Source: Bacteroidales bacterium
Lineage (GTDB): Bacteria > Bacteroidota > Bacteroidia > Bacteroidales > UBA12170
Reading direction: 5' to 3'
Assembly: GCA_027858955.1 (NCBI GenBank)
Contig: JAQIBR010000244.1
Span: 1 to 34,743 of the forward strand
Length of the DNA stretch: 34,743 bases
A model generated the notes under the pieces. The model did no database searches, had not been told where the DNA came from, and saw only the letters and a program-made list of their open reading frames with translations. The position numbers and the translations under genes are program-made. Shown here in pieces: positions 33,985 through 34,743 of the stretch (its first letter is position 1; each line of letters opens with the position of its first letter).

Positions 33985-34743
33985 TAACATTACCATCAAA
34001 GGAATTAGAGGTGCTAAAAATAATTTAGAATTACCGCTAAATGGGAAATCTATTTTGCTTTATGGTGATAATGGAACTGGAAAAAGTAGCATCTCAGATT
34101 CTATTGAATGGTTTTATACAAACCGAGTATCTCACTTATCAAGCAATAGTGAAATAGATTTAAAAGATGCTTTAAGAAATTCAGCACTTGATTCTGTTGA
34201 TATTTCGGAAGTAAATATCTCATTTATTAAAGAGTCAGATTTGGATTGCTCCAAAACGCTTTTCAACAAACGAGATAAATTAACAACTGAATTTTCAAAC
34301 ACTTCTGATGCTTTCAAGCTATATATCGATGAATCGAAGGAAGAAAATTTATTGTTACGATATCAACACCTAACGAGTTTTATTGATGATACTAAAGGAG
34401 ATAAATTAAAATATTTATCTGACATCATTGGGTTTTCAGAGGTAACAAAGAAGAAAGATGTTCTTAAAAAAAGTTACAACTCCATAAAGACAGAAATCAA
34501 AAATCAAAATTTTGAGGCTCAAACAAATACTCAAAAACAAGTACTTATTGAAAAATTAGGCGCAGTTATTAGTCAAAAAGAGAACCTTTTTGAAAAGATA
34601 AATGAAAAAATAAAACCTTTAAAAACAGGTCTTGAGGTTAATAATATTGAGGATATTGATAAAGTTCTTTTGCACTTAAAAAATTTAACAAATAGTAAGT
34701 TAAATAAGGAATTTGCTTTTTTAGAAAAATCTAATATTGTTCT
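33968..34743 (+). CDS. SMC/RecF-like AAA ATPase, 3' end outside window
   Basis: The frame opens at ATG 33968 (MEVKINNITIKGIRGAKN) and stays open for 258 codons to the window edge. The N-terminus has the ABC-type head of SMC, RecF and related ATPases: IKGIRG followed by Walker A GDNGTGKSS (33-41) and SDSIEWFYTNR. From about residue 140 on the sequence is Lys/Glu-rich and coiled-coil-like (KKKDVLKKSYNSIKTEIKNQ, QKQVLIEKLGAVISQKENLFE), as expected before a hinge. The C-terminal half with the ABC signature and Walker B is not visible. It overlaps the small acidic gene by 17 bases. Such ATPases are frequent in phage-defence operons, often with a nuclease domain; that cannot be judged here. Confidence 0.85.
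   Translation, partial: MEVKINNITIKGIRGAKNNLELPLNGKSILLYGDNGTGKSSISDSIEWFYTNRVSHLSSNSEIDLKDALRNSALDSVDISEVNISFIKESDLDCSKTLFNKRDKLTTEFSNTSDAFKLYIDESKEENLLLRYQHLTSFIDDTKGDKLKYLSDIIGFSEVTKKKDVLKKSYNSIKTEIKNQNFEAQTNTQKQVLIEKLGAVISQKENLFEKINEKIKPLKTGLEVNNIEDIDKVLLHLKNLTNSKLNKEFAFLEKSNIV

Overview
The window is AT-rich and almost certainly comes from the chromosome of a Bacteroidota bacterium, probably Bacteroidales or a relative. The support is the repeated TAnnTTTG promoter element upstream of many starts, a general lack of Shine-Dalgarno sequences, the families present (OmpP1/FadL-type outer-membrane protein, HAE3-type RND exporter, archaeal-type ProRS, PPi-type phosphofructokinase), and lipoproteins with short Bacteroidota-style signals. 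No rRNA, tRNA, CRISPR array or insertion sequence with a transposase was recognised.

Region 1 (1-12.2 kb) is housekeeping. On the minus strand lie a dTDP-glucose synthase (rmlA, cut by the left edge), an RND exporter and a PPi-type phosphofructokinase. Then follow a DEAD-box RNA helicase with an RG-rich linker and DbpA-like tail, a small orphan protein, exodeoxyribonuclease III, a ClC-family protein with CBS domains coupled to pdxJ, an alpha/beta hydrolase, and a lone tatC convergent with it.

Region 2 (12.3-19.7 kb) opens with a two-gene minus-strand unit, a hemerythrin-domain protein followed by a LuxR-type regulator. Next come a thioredoxin-like lipoprotein and panC, then panD, a flippase-like membrane protein, rfaE2 and radA. 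Two gene-poor gaps here (about 13.7-14.26 kb and 15.62-16.38 kb) are packed with small dispersed palindromes and inverted repeats resembling REP/MITE remnants. A 30-bp motif occurs in both gaps, so its two copies flank the thioredoxin-panC pair.

Region 3 (19.7-26.0 kb) is envelope and core genes: a carboxypeptidase-regulatory-domain protein, an outer-membrane beta-barrel transcribed behind a Tyr- and Ser/Arg-rich lipoprotein, proS and mazG.

Region 4 (26.1 kb to the right edge) looks accessory. A DUF4143-type ATPase is followed by a tightly packed plus-strand operon: XRE regulator, type III restriction subunit (res), KilA-N protein, type III beta-class methyltransferase (mod), GIY-YIG-like protein, small acidic protein, and an SMC/RecF-like ATPase cut by the right edge. 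Every junction from XRE onward is an overlap or a gap of no more than 6 bases, which suggests one defence transcript. A compound palindrome just upstream of the XRE gene is a good candidate operator. The extra GIY-YIG, acidic-protein and ATPase genes attached to a type III restriction-modification core are the part most likely to be undescribed.
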